Part shown: positions 10,088-22,136 of the stretch, piece by piece
Numbering within the stretch: the stretch's first letter is position 1
How the letters are laid out: each line of letters begins with the position of its first letter
Source of the DNA: Saccopteryx bilineata
Taxonomy: Eukaryota; Chordata; Mammalia; Chiroptera; Emballonuridae
Length of the DNA stretch: 64,000 nt
Reading direction: 5' to 3'
NCBI RefSeq assembly: GCF_036850765.1
Contig: NC_089492.1
Span: forward strand, 295,514,590 to 295,578,589
Translations under genes and position numbers: made by a program
The notes under the pieces: model-generated
Told to the model about the DNA's origin: nothing
What the model saw: the letters and a program-made list of their open reading frames with translations, nothing else
Databases searched by the model: none

Positions 10088-10424
10088 ATTTTTATTTTTA
10101 TAATTTTTGTGTGTGTATGTGACAGAGAACGAGAGACAGAGAGAGGGACAGATACAGACAGACAGGAAAGGAGAGAGATGAGAAGCATCAATTCTTCGTT
10201 GCAGCACCTTAGTTGTTCATTGATTGCTTTCTCATATGTGCCTAGACGGGGGGGGGGGGGCTACAGCAGAGCGAGTGACCCCTTGCTCAAGCCAGCGACC
10301 TTCAGCTGAAACTGGTGAGCCTTGCTCAAACCAGATGAGCCTGAGTTCAAGCCTGCGACCTCAGAGTTTTGAACCTGAGTCCTCTGAGTCCCAGTCTGAT
10401 GCTCTATCCACTGCCGGATCAGGC
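10088..10424 (-). mobile_element. tRNA-derived SINE, type B
   Basis: On the minus strand from GCCTGATCCGGCAGTGG through repeated TTGAGCAAGG segments to CTGTCTCTCG. It contains a G12 run at 10249-10260. Confidence 0.85.
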
Positions 10425-10447
10425 TAAAATTTACCATTTTAACAATC

Positions 10448-10628
10448 TCTTTTCTTTTTTTCCTTATTGATTGATTTTAGAGAGACAGACAGAGGGAAGC
10501 ATTCATTTGTTGTTCCACTTAGTTGTGCATTCATTGGTTGCTTCCTCTATGGGCCCTGACCAAGGTTCAAACCTGCAACCTTGTCATTTCACGACAATGC
10601 TCTAACTGACTGTGCTAACTGGCTAGGA
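10448..10628 (-). mobile_element. tRNA-derived SINE, Ves-like short type
   Basis: Minus strand TAGCCAGTTAGCACAGTCAG, a diverged B box, GGGCCC and a short A-rich tail. Confidence 0.7.
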
Positions 10629-10629
10629 C

Positions 10630-10990
10630 CACACTGTAACTATCTTTAAGTAGACAATTCTGTGTTCACATTGTTGTGACACCTTCACCACCATCTAGCG
10701 CAGAGTTCTTCTCTGACACTCTGTCCCCATTAAACACCGACTCCCCATTTCTCCCCACCCCTAGCCCCCGGCACCCACCCTTCCACTTTCTGTGCCTGAA
10801 TTTGACGACCCCAGGAACTTCCTGTCAACGGAGTCACAGTATTTACCTATCTGTGACTGCCGTTTCATGTAGTATAATGTCCTCCAAATTCATCCATGTG
10901 TCAGAATGTCCGTCTTTTTATGGCTGAATTATATTCCATTGTTTGGATGAGCCACATTGTGTTTATCCACCCGATGGACAGCTCTTCTTA
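10630..10990 (-). mobile_element. Old L1 fragment, antisense
   Basis: AAATTCATCCATGTGTCAG and GGCTGAATTATATTCCATTG are typical of the reverse complement of L1 ORF2/3' sequence. Confidence 0.7.
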
Positions 10991-11039
10991 AAAGTGAGAT
11001 AGGATCATGTCAGTCTTCTAGGTAAAGCCCTCCAGGGCA

Positions 11040-11138
11040 GCCCTGGCCAGATAGCTCGTTGGTTAGAGCATCGTCCTGATATGCAAAGGCTGTGGGTTCT
11101 GTCGCCAGTCAGGGCACATACAGGAACGGATTGAGCCA

Positions 11139-11180
<42 letters not shown>

Positions 11181-11239
11181 CCCCACTTCCTCTCTATCAA
11201 AACAAACAAACAAAACAAAACAAAACAAAACAAAAAAAA
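11040..11239 (+). mobile_element. tRNA-derived SINE, Ves-like
   Basis: Starts GCCCTGGCCAGATAGCTCG, followed by a (TC)n run (11140-11180) and an A-rich CAAAA tail. Confidence 0.8.
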
Positions 11240-11452
11240 ACAGAAAACCTCCTGTACACACCTTTGACTCGGGTCTGCAAGGTACCGTATAACCTCACGC
11301 CTTCCAACCCCGGATTCTGCTAGTTTACGTGGTGCCTTTGTGCAAATGAGAAAAGGGCTGCAGGCCTGAGCCAGGGAGGATGGGAGGAGGGTGCAGCCCC
11401 ACATCCTGCTGGGCCAGATGCCTATAGGGAGGTTCCAAGTTTCACCAAGACC

Positions 11453-11801
11453 GCCTGACCAGGCAGTGGTGCAGTGGATAGAGCATCAGACTGGGATGCG
11501 GAGGACTCAGGTTCAAAACCCCAAGGTTGCCGGCTTGTGCTCAGGCTCATCTGGTTTGAGCAAGGCTCACCAGTTTCAGCTGAAGGTCGCTGGCTTGAGC
11601 AAGGGGTCACTCTCTCTGCGGGGTCACTTACTCGGCTATAGCCTTCCCCCCCACCCCCGGTCAAGGCACATATGAAAAAGCAAGCAGTCAATGAACAACT
11701 AAGGTGCTGCAACAAGGAATTGATGCTTTTCATCTCTCTCCCTTCCTGTCTGTCTGTCCCTCTGTCTGTCTCTCTCTGTCTCTGTCACACACACAAAAAA
11801 A
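11453..11801 (+). mobile_element. tRNA-derived SINE, type B
   Basis: Starts GCCTGACCAGGCAGTGGTGC, B box AGGTTCAAAACCCC, and ends CTGTCTCTGTCACACACAC plus a short poly(A). Confidence 0.85.
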
Positions 11802-12007
11802 GATTCTTCAGGCCTGAGCCCAGCAGCCCCCCACATCCCCATGATCACTGTTCTCCACCAGGTTGGCCCCACAAGCCTCTCTCTGTAAGTCAGATCCCAG
11901 AACGTCACTTGGAAGCCCGTTAGAAGTTCAAATTCTCAGCCCGCACCCCAGGACCCCTGAGCCAGCAGGGATGCCAGGAGAGAGGAAGGAATCCTGAGAG
12001 TTCGCTC

Positions 12008-12396
12008 TTTCTTTTTTTTTTTTCTTTTTTTTCTTTTTTTGTATTTTTCTGAAGTGAGAAGTGGGGAGGCAGAGGGACAGACCCCTTCATGCACCCGACC
12101 GGGATCCACCCGGCATGCCCCCAAGGGGGCAATGCTCTGCCCATCTGGGGCGTTGCTCCGTTGCAACTGGAGTCATTCTAGTGCCTGAGGCAGAGGCCAT
12201 GGAGCCATCCTCAGCGCCTGGGTCAACTTTGCTCCAATGGAGCCTTGACTGCGGGAGGGGATGAAAGAGAGAGAAAGGAGAAGGGGAAGGGTAGAGAAGT
12301 AGATGGGTGCTTCTCCTGTGTGCCTTGGCCAGGAGTCAAACCCGGGACTTCCACACGCCGAGCCGACACTCTACTGCTGAGCCAACTAGCCAGGGT
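12008..12396 (-). mobile_element. tRNA-derived SINE, type A
   Basis: A full copy on the minus strand with a long T-rich (A-rich in sense) tail at 12010-12045. Confidence 0.85.
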
Positions 12397-12399
12397 GAG

Positions 12400-13490
12400 C
12401 ATTCACTCTTCTTTACTTGCCCTTAAGCTCGCTGAGAAATAAGAGCAAGCCCACCCTAGACGCTAAGTTGCATCTCCACCGCCACCCCCACCGTGGAACA
12501 AAGCCAGTCCGATGCACAGGTACCAGGCACCTCCTCTGAGGCAGGTGCTGGGCCGGCTCCCCAGAAGCTACAGAATCCCTGTCCATCTCGAGTTCAAGGG
12601 ACCGCACAATGGGTGTCAGCGAGACCAGCACCCAACACCCGCCATGCTGGGACATCCTGGGCACAGCAGCTGATGGGTGTCTTCCTCTGACAAGGAGACA
12701 ACACACATGCCCTCAGAGTCCCAGGGGAAGAAGGAGGACCCGACAAGGGGCTGTGCTTTGCTTATTGGCCTTTCCCGAGGGTGATGTTCCTGTTCTTAGC
12801 CAGGCCCTGGTGGGACACCGTTCTGGCCCATGGAGGGTGAAGGCAGACTTGTGGGGCTGTCCCAGCTCTTCAACAAGGTGTCCTGCACGGTCCCGTCTGT
12901 GGGTGACACTGGGGCAGCCACCAGCGTACCAGGAGGGTGACAGTCACAGATTCCATTTAGAATCAGAAGGGACAGGAGTGATGGAGGATCAGACGGGGGT
13001 GCACCTCCCCTCTTCCTTTACCTGAAACAATAAGTCCCCTGAAGTTTGTTCTGTTGCCGAACCTAGAAGTGATGAAAGTCACACACATCTCCAGGGTCTC
13101 GTGTGTCACAGGGTTGCCGCCTACACAGTGGCCCAGAGCCCCCATGCTGAGTGGAATGCTCCCTATGGCCGAACTGCCTTCCTTGTTTCATTCTGCTCTG
13201 GGCCCCACACAGCAAGTGGCCCTTCAGGTAACATCACCGGGCTGATTCGTGTGGTGTTGACACGCCACCACTGTCTCCAGCATGTTAAGTGTATGTACAA
13301 TCAATGTTTATGAGGACTGGAATGAAGGGGTGACTCTCTCCTCTTCTGTACCACCTAATGGGGAACATCCATCAGAGTTCAAATGCCGCCTCTTCCAGGA
13401 AGCCTTCCCAGACCACTCCCACCCAAATGAACCTGGACGAAGCTCCTCCTCTGAGCTTCCCACCTGCCCCTTCTCGCACCATCTCGCACC
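12400..13490. other. Intergenic, no gene recognised
   Basis: Single-copy-looking DNA between the ZNF444 and ZNF787 promoters. No splice-flanked open frame or conserved domain is visible. Confidence 0.45.
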
Positions 13491-13500
13491 TGGACTCTTT

Positions 13501-13905
13501 TTTTTTTTTTTTTTTTTTTTTGTATTTTTCTGAAGCTGGAAACGGGGAGAGACAGTCAGACAGACTCCCGCATGCGCCCGACCGGGATCCACCCGGCACG
13601 CCCACCAGGGGGGATGCTCTGCCCACCAGGGGGCGATGCTCTGCCCATCCTGGGCGTCGCCATATTGCGACCAGAGCCACTCTAGCGCCTGAGGCAGAGG
13701 CCACAGAGCCATCCCCAGCGCCCGGGCCATCTCTGCTCCAATGGAGCCTTGGCTGCGGGAGGGGAAGAGAGAGACAGAGAGGAAAGCGTGGCGGAGGGGT
13801 GGAGAAGCAAATGGGCGCTTCTCCTGTGTGCCCTGGCCGGGAATCAAACCCGGGTCCTCCGCACGCTAGGCCGACGCTCTACCGCTGAGCCAACCGGCCA
13901 GGGCC
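13501..13905 (-). mobile_element. tRNA-derived SINE, type A, young-looking
   Basis: A full copy with a T22 (sense A) tail and the duplication TGGACTCTTT at 13491-13500 and 13906-13915. It has the duplicated GGGCGATGCTCTGCCCA module typical of longer copies. Confidence 0.9.
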
Positions 13906-13915
13906 TGGACTCTTT

Positions 13916-14870
13916 AATTTTGCGTGCCTGGCCCTCCTACCTTCCTGCGAACAGCTCAACAACAGAGACCCAGCTTGTTGCCAGCTGTCAGGTGGGGCCC
14001 GCTGCTGGGGACCGCTGTGTACACAAGGAAGGAGGAAAAGTGGTTCTCACCGTACTTCCCAGGCCCAGGGCGTGGGGGGTGGGGGTGGGGTGCAAGAATT
14101 CCTTTGGCAGCCTCTACCCTACCCTAAGCCAGGCAGTTCATTTGTAGCACCTGCTATAATTATTACCCAAAATAATAATTAACGTTGCTCTTTGTGTGCG
14201 GGGTTCTAAGGCTGGTGATACTGCACAGAGGAGAGGGGAGACCTGGTCCTGCTTTGTGGCCCAGGAGGCTCTCAGGTCATGTTTCCCGGGAAAAAACTGC
14301 GTATGGATGAACAGGTGAACACAGAAGGAGACAGTCCTGGAACAAAAACAGATGGCGTTTTCCCCCACCCCCAGGGCTGTAGCCCACAGGGAGGCCCCTG
14401 GGCGGCTGGGTTTGAGTGTGTGAGTCATCTTCACAAGCCTCAGGAAGCACTCAAGAATGAATCATTAAATTATGAATGAATTGCTTAATGATGGGGCTTC
14501 CCCCAGATCAAAGCAAGCATCAGCCGTGGTTGACAGGCTCCGGGAGGCGAGCACACCTTCCCCATGGGGACACAACAAGAAAGGTAGAGGTGGGTGACAG
14601 GCAGCAGTTGTGGGGCCTGGTCTGGTCTTGCCCCCCACCCCTCGGGAGGGTCCTGGGCCAGCCCCTGCGGCAGGTCTTCAACTGGTTGGGCGTCCATTTC
14701 CCTGGACACAGAGACCACAGGCAGGGCCTAGGACAGGAAGGAGAAACACGGAGGTTGAGGGTCTCACCGGCCTGGGTCTTGGCAGGGAGGGCTCCTCACA
14801 GGAGAATTTGTGGAGATGGAATCCACCTATACCGAAGATCAATTTATGCTTCCCAAGTAAGATTTAAGTT
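13916..14870. other. Intergenic, no gene recognised
   Basis: A G-rich run near 14070-14092 is the only notable structure. Confidence 0.4.
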
Positions 14871-14879
14871 TCTTTCGTT

Positions 14880-15002
14880 GCCTGACCTGTGGTGGCGCAG
14901 TGGATAAAGCGTCAACCTAGAACGCTGAGGTCACCGATTCGAAACCCTGGGCTTGCCCAGTCAAGGCACATATGGGAGTTGATGCTTCCTGTTCCTCTCC
15001 TC

Positions 15003-15050
<48 letters not shown>

Positions 15051-15088
15051 GCCTTTAAAATAAATAAATAAAATCTTAAAAAACAAAA
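14880..15088 (+). mobile_element. tRNA-derived SINE, type C
   Basis: Starts GCCTGACCTGTGGTGGCGCA, has a long (TC)n (15007-15050) and an AATAAATAAAATC tail. The flanks AAGTTTCTTTCGTT and AAGTTTCTTCCGTT are a near-perfect target duplication. Confidence 0.85.
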
Positions 15089-15300
15089 AAGTTTCTTCCG
15101 TTAACAGAGAATCCCAACCAAACCTGAACACAAACAACGTTCTTGTGTCAACAGGAACCACTAGTGGCGATTTTCTCAGGACCACTGGTTCTGAAACGCC
15201 GAGGACCTGTGGCAAGGTCAGTGTCTTTCTGGTGAGGCCCGGGGCGGGGAGGGCAGGGGACATTCAAAGGCACTCTCTCCATCACATTGTGGAAGGCAGG

Positions 15301-15475
15301 AAGAGATAAAGATAGAGAGATCAACTTAGAGATAGAGACAGCCATAGAGATAGAGACAGACAGATAGAGATAGACACAGAGAGATAAAAAGAGATAGAGA
15401 CAGAGACAGAAACAGAGACAGAGATAGAGATAGAGACAGAGATAGAGACAGAGATAGAGATAGAGATAGAGAGAG
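15301..15475 (+). repeat. GATAGA/GACAGA-type purine-rich microsatellite
   Basis: An irregular alternation of AGATAGAGA and CAGAGACAGA units. Confidence 0.85.
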
Positions 15476-15479
15476 AACC

Positions 15480-16725
15480 CCAGCAGGGTTCATGTCTGAG
15501 TTCATGCCATGCCCTTCATGTCCCCTGCAGTGTCCCCTCTGAGGGCCCGGGGGAGATGTGTGAGCTCAGCTGTGGAACTAGCAACCCAACACATCTCATG
15601 TCCCGTGAGCGATTAATGTCAGGGAAAGACCACCCGAGATCAATACCTGTTTATTTTTTTTGACCCACCCACCATCCAATACCTGTTTATTTTTAAAAAT
15701 GAATTCCTACAGCAAGGAGAGAGAGAGAAAGCGTCCCAGGGCCCATCACCAGCGCTAGGCATTCAGCATGCACCCTTTCTAGCTCTGAGAACAGTTCACT
15801 GGCCCCATCCCTCCCCAACCCACCCCGAGCCAAGCAGCAGGTTTTACAGGCTATTTACACCAGACAACACCACTAACAAGCGCTCGTTAATGTTCCCATA
15901 ACCTTGTGTAATTGCCAGAGCACGTTTCGCCCGACCTGAGCCTGCATCTGAAGGTCTGTCATCTATTTTTCTTATTAAATAGGATCATAATACCGTGTTT
16001 AAATTAATTAGAAGCTTATTAAGTTAGCTTTACAGTGAAAGAGGCCTTGGAGGGTGGTTTTCTATTAGTTTGTTTGTTTGCTTTTTATTTTGTTTAGCTT
16101 TGTTTTTGGTGATCCTTAGCGGGGTCAGGAGTTTTCTCTCGGGAACCAAACAGAACGTGCCACCAGTTAGCCAGCTCTGTCTCTTTGGGGGATTTTTCTT
16201 CTGGAACAGACGTGGCGGGAAAAGCATGCTGGTGAGACCCACCTGTTCGTCGCACAGAGAGGCAACGTGTGGTGATAGGTTGAGGCGGGAGAGGCGGAAC
16301 CTAGGAAAATTCCTGGGCAAGTGGAATGAGGGAACTGAGACAAAAATAATTAAGCAAGGCCAAATGATTTGACCAATTTCCAGGCAGCGAGGGTACAATA
16401 GCTAGAGCTTATCTCCCCTAACCCAGGACGCTTGAGAACAAATGATCTCCCTGCACCATCAGGGTGCTTAAGCCCTTTGGTGACTGGGCAGCAGTCCACA
16501 GACTGGTGGTTGAAAAACCCTGGCTTAAAAATCACCCTGGTCAAGGAGAGGAAGAGAGAGAGAGGATAGAGACCCAATGGATGCCGCTGGTGCCAGCCCA
16601 ACACAAGGACAGAAGGAGCCAGGGGAGGAAGTAACCAAAACCTGATTAGAACTGGACCAACCCAAGATAAAAGAAAAACAGTCAAGCTGACCAGAGAATA
16701 ACTCCAAACTCCCCTAGATGCTCAT
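15480..16725. other. Intergenic, no gene recognised
   Basis: A short near-duplication (CAATACCTGTTTATTTTT) occurs twice at about 15643-15695. Otherwise nothing is identified. Confidence 0.4.
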
Positions 16726-16731
16726 CTTTTT

Positions 16732-17080
16732 CCCCGAAGTTAAAAGTGGGGTGGCAGACAGACTCCCGCATGCGCCCGACTGGGATCCACCCAGCATGCC
16801 CACCAGGGGGCGATGCTCTGCCCATCTGGGGCATCGCTCCACTGCAACTGGAGTCATTCTAGCGCCTGAGGCGGAGGCCATGGAGCCGTCCTCAGTGCCT
16901 GGGACAATTTTGCTCCCATGGAGCCTTGGCTGCGGGAGGGGAAGAGAGAGACAGAGAGGAAGGAGGGGGGAGGGTGGAGAAGCAGATGGGCGCTTCTCCT
17001 GTGTGCCCTGGCTGGGAATCGAACCCAGGACTTCCATATGCCGGGCTGACGCTCTACTGCTGAGCCAACTAGCCAGGACC
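16732..17080 (-). mobile_element. tRNA-derived SINE, type A
   Basis: A full copy on the minus strand, with a short, mutated tail and approximate flanks GCTCATCTTTT and GCTCATTTTT. Confidence 0.8.
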
Positions 17081-17196
17081 AACGCTCATTTTTGATACAT
17101 CAGCATATTAAAAATACACCTGATGCCTTTCTACCAAAGTCTTCCCAGAAGATTCTTGCCCACAGAAAAGAGATAAAGAATCCTTCAGACATTTCT

Positions 17197-17360
17197 GGCT
17201 GGAGAGAGCTCAGTGAGTTAGTGTCATCCAGAGGCGCGGAGGTTGCTGATTCAATCCCCAGTCAGGGCACATACAGGAACAGATCGCTGTTCCTGCCTGC
17301 CTGTCTGTCTGTCTATCTGTCAGTCTGTCTCTCCCTCTGATCAATAAATTTTTTAAAAAG
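17197..17360 (+). mobile_element. tRNA-derived SINE, Ves-like
   Basis: CTGGCTGGAGAGAGCTCAG at the start, B box TGATTCAATCCCC and a CTGTCTGTCTGT tail. Confidence 0.7.
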
Positions 17361-17904
17361 AATACATGAAATCTTCACTAATTAAAAGAAAATCCTGAAG
17401 GCAGAGGAGGCCAGCACGAGCTCTCTCCAGAGCGCACTGACGCTCCTTCTTGGGCATAAACTTTTTCTTCCTTTCTCCGAAGCACTAAGGGTCTTCACGA
17501 GACTTTGCAACCCAGGGGGGAGCAGTGGGCAGTGGCAGCTCATCCTGGACTGACTCCCCGAGCCTGTCCCCAAGGTCCCCTTTTTCTCTGACTTTCCAGT
17601 GAGCCTCAAGCAGCCCTGCCTCGGCTCCTTTCTTTCCGATAACGTTTCTGAAGAGCCAAAGCAGATCACACCACCTGGGCTCTCTTCCTGTGGCTTCTTG
17701 TAGCCTAAGTAAGCCCTTCCTCTGTGTCACCGTCCCCAGCTTGACTAACTGTATGTTCAACATCACCCGGATTCCTGTTGTGACATCTTTCCCGCCCAAA
17801 GTCAAGAACCCACACGCCGCATACAGGTCAGCCTGAGGCGGAGCCGCTGTAGGCCTGGCCCCCGGTCCAGTAACACTTTCCTATTTTCTTCCAAAGGGAG
17901 CTAC

Positions 17905-18265
17905 TGTGCGGTCTGAATGCTTACGTTCCCTGTGCCCACCCCCCAGACCCCCACAAATGTATATGTGAAACCCTAATGCCTTAGGTCATAGCATGAGGAC
18001 ACAGGGCCTTCAGGGAGGTGGTCAGATTATGACGATGGAACTTTTGTCCATGGGGTTGGTGTTCTTATAAAAGACCCCAGAGAGTCTTCACCCATGTGAG
18101 GACACAGAGGGGAGCTGGTCCTGAACCAGGAAGGGAGGGATCCCCACTGGGTGACTGTGCTAGAGTCCTGATCGGGGACATCCAGCCTCTAGAACGGTGA
18201 GCATCGAATCTCGGTTGTGTATAAGCCGCACACTTGGTGGTGTTGTTACAGCCGCCCAAATGGAC
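17905..18265 (+). mobile_element. MLT1-type (ERVL-MaLR) solo LTR
   Basis: The order of segments matches the MLT1 LTR: a TGAATG start region, CCACAAATGTATATGTGAA, GGGAGGTGGTCAGATTATGA, TTCTTATAAAAGACCCCAGA, CATGTGAGGACACAG, CCAGCCTCTAGAACGGTGAG and a degraded CTTGGTGGTGTTGTTACAG end. An ancient non-coding retrovirus-like LTR with no internal genes. Confidence 0.8.
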
Positions 18266-18285
18266 AAAGACAAGAGTGAGTCCTC

Positions 18286-18286
18286 A

Positions 18287-18346
<60 letters not shown>

Positions 18347-18352
18347 TGTCTA
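18286..18352 (+). repeat. (TC)n-(TG)n microsatellite
   Basis: About 40 bp of (TC)n runs directly into about 20 bp of (TG)n. Confidence 0.95.
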
Positions 18353-18639
18353 CATCTCTACCTGCTTATCTCTTCTGTCTGGCACCTGTCTCGTGGGATG
18401 TCTCCCAGGATGCAATGAGATCATGTTACAAGGAGGTCAGCAGTGTCCAGCGGGCTACATTTCAGCGGATACAGTTACCATTGACTCCTCAAACGGTGAC
18501 TTACAAGGTCGCTGGGCCTCATCCAAGACTCCTAGCTGACTCCCAGAACTGCTGGCGTGTCTTAAGCGTGGACAGTGACCAGGCTGACTTTGGGAAGGGG
18601 CCGGAATCCTATCTTTTCTGACCTCAAACCCCCTGGAGA

Positions 18640-19080
18640 AGAGTGTGTGGTTGGAGGATTGAAGCAGTCGCCAGTGGCCAATGATGGAGTCAGCCATGCA
18701 TGACCATGTTAGGAAGCCTCCACAGCATCCAGGATGCCAACCTTGATCCTTTTTTTTTTTTGGAGAGCATCCACAGTTTTGGGAACCGAGCACTTTCTAG
18801 TTGTCACCGTGCTGGGCCCAAGCTCCACAGCTCCTTGGATCGGGACCTTGCTCTAGGCATCTCTCCGCCTGGCCTTTGGTTTGTAGCCTTTAATAGCCTT
18901 CGTAATAAACCCACTGTCTAGTGAGCAGAGGGGCTATCTTGAGCTCTCTGAGCCAGCCTGGCAAGTTGATCAAACACAAGGAGGGGTCATCGCAACTTCC
19001 GAAGTATCGGCCCAAAGCCAGGCAAAAGGCTGGGGGGCTTGCGGGGGGGGGGGGTGGCTGAAGTGTGTATGTGGGGTCTT
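18640..19080 (+). mobile_element. Retroviral LTR-like element, family uncertain
   Basis: The region around CCTTTAATAGCCTTCGTAATAA, with an AATAAA at 18903-18908, then CTCTCTGAGCCAGCCTGGCA and ACACAAGGAGGGGTCATCGC. It follows the plan of an old LTR in which the poly(A) signal precedes a conserved R/U5-like end. No coding sequence is seen. Confidence 0.55.
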
Positions 19081-19227
19081 CAAGGAGGTCCCGAAACGGT
19101 GGCAAAGGTTTCAGGGTCAGGCAGACTCAGCTTGAATTTCTACAGCCCTTGCTCGCTGTGGGTTCAGGACAAGAGGGGGTCATTCTACCCAAACTGGTGG
19201 AGTCGTGAAGGACAAGTGGGAGTCAGA

Positions 19228-19282
19228 GGCGAGGAGAGGTAGGTGCTTGTTATGGGCGAGGAGAGGTAGGTGCTTGTTATGG
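19228..19282 (+). repeat. 27-bp perfect tandem duplication
   Basis: A 27-bp unit beginning CGAGGAGAGGTAGGTGCTTG occurs twice back to back. Confidence 0.85.
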
Positions 19283-19334
19283 GATGGGGACGGGGCCCCC
19301 AAGCAGGTCTGCCTCAGGCCGGCCAGTAGCGTGA

Positions 19335-19775
19335 GGGTTCTTGGCTTCGTGCAGGAAAGATTTCACAACGGGAGTCCAGGTGATTTTGAGAGGACGTCTC
19401 ATTACAGCTGGGGACAGTGAAGCAAAGAAGGGCTTAGGATAGGAGAAATGCACAGGAGAGAGGCTAGGCACGAGCTGCTTTAGCTCACTGGGAAGTCAAG
19501 AGAAAAAGGGGGCCTTGGAGACAGGTTCAGGGGGGTCAGCCCGAGACAAGCTGCCGCTGCCCACTGCTCCGCAGGTGCAAGTGTCCTAGGAACATCACAG
19601 GAAGAGAGAAAAGTATGGGCAGCTCTAGATAGAGCCTGCCTCTGGGTTCCTTGTCTTGAGGCTTTTTATCCATCTTTAGCTGGCGGGAACTCTAGGGGCG
19701 GTCTCAGGGGAGGGACTTAAAGAATATTCATTAGCTTTCCAGGTGTGTCCTTCAATGTGCTGATTCATCAGAATG
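19335..19775 (+). repeat. Unclassified interspersed repeat, copy 1
   Basis: It shares an ordered series of blocks with 29520-31360: GCAGGAAAGATTTCACAAC, GTCCAGGTGATTTTGAGAG, CTTGGAGACAGGTTCAGG and ATTCAT...CCAGGTGTGTCC. The family is unknown to me; an LTR-type origin is likely. Confidence 0.65.
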
Positions 19776-19813
19776 TGCGTCAAGAGGTGGCAGGGTTCTT
19801 TCCTGGTGAGTTT

Positions 19814-19823
<10 letters not shown>

Positions 19824-19846
<23 letters not shown>

Positions 19847-20193
19847 ATTTTTCTGAAGCTGGAAACAGGGAGAGACAGACTCCCGCATGCGCCCGACCGG
19901 GATCCACCCGGCACGCCCACCAGGGGGCGATGCTCTGCCCATCCTGGGCGTCGCCATGTTGCGACCAGAGCCACTCTAGCGCCTGGGGCAGAGGCCACAG
20001 AGCCATCCCCAGCGCCCGGGCCATCTTTGCTCCAATGGAGCCTTGGCTGCGGGAGGGGAAGAGAGAGAGGAAGGCGCGGCGGAGGGGTGGAGAAGCAAAT
20101 GGGCACTTCTCCTATGTGCCCTGGCCGGGAATCGAACCCGGGTCCTCCGCATGCTAGGCCGACGCTCTACCGCTGAGCCAACCGGCCAGGGCC
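19824..20193 (-). mobile_element. tRNA-derived SINE, type A, inserted in a SINE tail
   Basis: A full copy. The target duplication GAGTTTCATTTTTTTT at 19808-19823 and 20194-20209 lies in the tail of the type C SINE that follows. Confidence 0.9.
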
Positions 20194-20199
20194 GAGTTT

Positions 20200-20228
20200 C
20201 ATTTTTTTTAGAAAAGATTTTATTTATT

Positions 20229-20267
<39 letters not shown>

Positions 20268-20370
20268 GGATAGGAGTGAGAAGCATCAACTTGTAGTAGT
20301 TGCTTCTAAGCATGAACCTGCGACCTCAAAGTTCGATGCTTTATCCACTGTGTCACCACAGGTCAGGCTG
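20200..20370 (-). mobile_element. tRNA-derived SINE, type C
   Basis: Read on the minus strand from GCCTGACCTGTGGTGACACA to a (TC)n run and an AATAAATAAAATC tail. Confidence 0.85.
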
Positions 20371-20507
20371 GTTAGTGCCGTCTTTTAAAATGAATGTCAT
20401 CAAAGAGGGACCGGATTGAGGCTGGTTTCTCCCTGGATGGTCTGGAAGGAGTAAACCATTTGCTTCCAAGTGTCCTCACTTAGGGAAGATAAAATTCCAT
20501 GTGATTC

Positions 20508-20887
20508 GGCCCTGGCCAGCTGGCTCAGAGGTAGAGTGTCGGCCCAGCGTGTGGAGGTCCCGGATTCAATTCCTGGCCAGGTCACACAGGAGAAGTACCC
20601 ATCTGCTTCTCCACCCTTCCCCCTCTCCTTCTTCTCTATCTCTCTCTTTCTCTCCTGCAGCCAAGGCTCCATGGGTGCAAAGTTGGCCTAGGTGCTGAGG
20701 ATGGCTACATGGCCTCCACCTCAGGCGCTAGAATGGCTCCTGTTACAATGGAACAACACCCCAGATGGGCAGAGCATCGCCCCCTGGTGGGCATGCCGGG
20801 TGGATCCCAGCTGGGCACATGTGGGAGTCTATTTCTCTGCCTCCCCGCTTCTTACTTCAGAAAAATACAAAAACAACAACAACAAAA
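20508..20887 (+). mobile_element. tRNA-derived SINE, type A
   Basis: Full copy from GGCCCTGGCCAGCTGGCTC to AGAAAAATACAAAAACAAC, with flanks TGTGATTC on both sides. Confidence 0.85.
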
Positions 20888-21296
20888 AACGTGTGATTCA
20901 TTAGTGGGCTGTAAAGTGCTCAAATTGTTAGGCCTTGTTTAACTATTGTGCCTTCAGTTTTCCTTATTCCACTTGTTCAGGGATTTCTCGAGCCTCCTAC
21001 TCTCCTGCCTCGGTGGCAGGTGGAGGGAACATGTCCACCCGGACAGGCGGAACCCATATCAAGGAAACTGTCCAGCAGCACCCTATGGCCATAGTCTGGT
21101 GTTGTGACCGTGGGGGTTGGCACGGGGGACTCTGAGACATGAATGGGTCGGTGGCAGGGTCTCTCAGGGTGGTGGGGGAAGCTCTGACTTCCTCCTTGAC
21201 AGGAGTGTTTTGGGTGGGAGAAGGACACTCATCGTGGGGTGTTCAAGAGCTGTTTCTGGGGCTGATGTTGGGAGAGTTCCGAGGCAGGGAGGGTGG

Positions 21297-21412
21297 GACA
21301 GAGCCCGGAGCAGTGGCTCTGGAGCTGGGGAGGAGTTCGGCAACCTATGTTCAAATCTTACATTTGCTGTGTAGCCATGAGCGTATTACTCAACCTCTCT
21401 GAGTCTCAGGGC
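21297..21412 (+). repeat. MIR fragment
   Basis: MIR core features TGTTCAAATCTTACATTTGC, GCTGTGTAGCCATGAGCG and TCAACCTCTCTGAGTCTCAG. Confidence 0.7.
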
Positions 21413-22136
21413 ATTTATTGTTTGTTTGTTTGTTTGTTTGGTTTCTTGATTGAAACTCGGACAAGAGTCGCCCCTACCTCCTTCAAGCCACGTCATGAGT
21501 TTGAAGATATTTTGAACACATGAAAGCCTTGGGCGTCTCCCGTAGGAAAGCTTCCCCAACTTGTGTGACCAGGGGAATGGCTGTCAGCACGGCCAACAGT
21601 GTCAGACAGGAGCAAGAATGAACAAGACGACCACGTGGCGTTGGGGATGTAAGCCCTCCTCTGCCACCCCCCAGTCTCCCCCCCCCCCCATGGAATAGAA
21701 TCCACAGTAGCTCCTATCTGTATTAGTTGGGATGCGCTCCATCCTGGGACACTCACCTCCAACCAGCTCAGACATGAGGGAGGATTTATCAGCCAGCAGG
21801 AATGTCCCAGGCAAAGGACAGCTCCAAGGTCATTTTGATTCATCCAGTCACTCAAAAATGTCATGAAGGGCCTGTGGTGTGGCTCTGTCCTCAGGTAGTG
21901 GGTACCCCTCATGGTGGCAAAATGACTGACACTGTTTCAAACATTGCATCCTATATTCCCACCATCTGTAGAAGAGAGACGGAGGGAGCTTATGGGCCAG
22001 AGCCCTACTCAAAATACTTCTTTGTCACATCAGCATGAATTGGGACTTTGAGAGGGACTCTGGGCTATGATTTTACTTTGCCTAGGTTGGCCCCCAAAGG
22101 TAGGTGTTACTCCCACTTCTTAAAATCCAGGGGCGG

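Noticed and set aside
17905..18265. Possible intact endogenous retrovirus around the MLT1-type LTR
   Set aside because: No gag, pol or env similarity nearby and no matching second LTR in the same orientation; treated as a solo ancient LTR.
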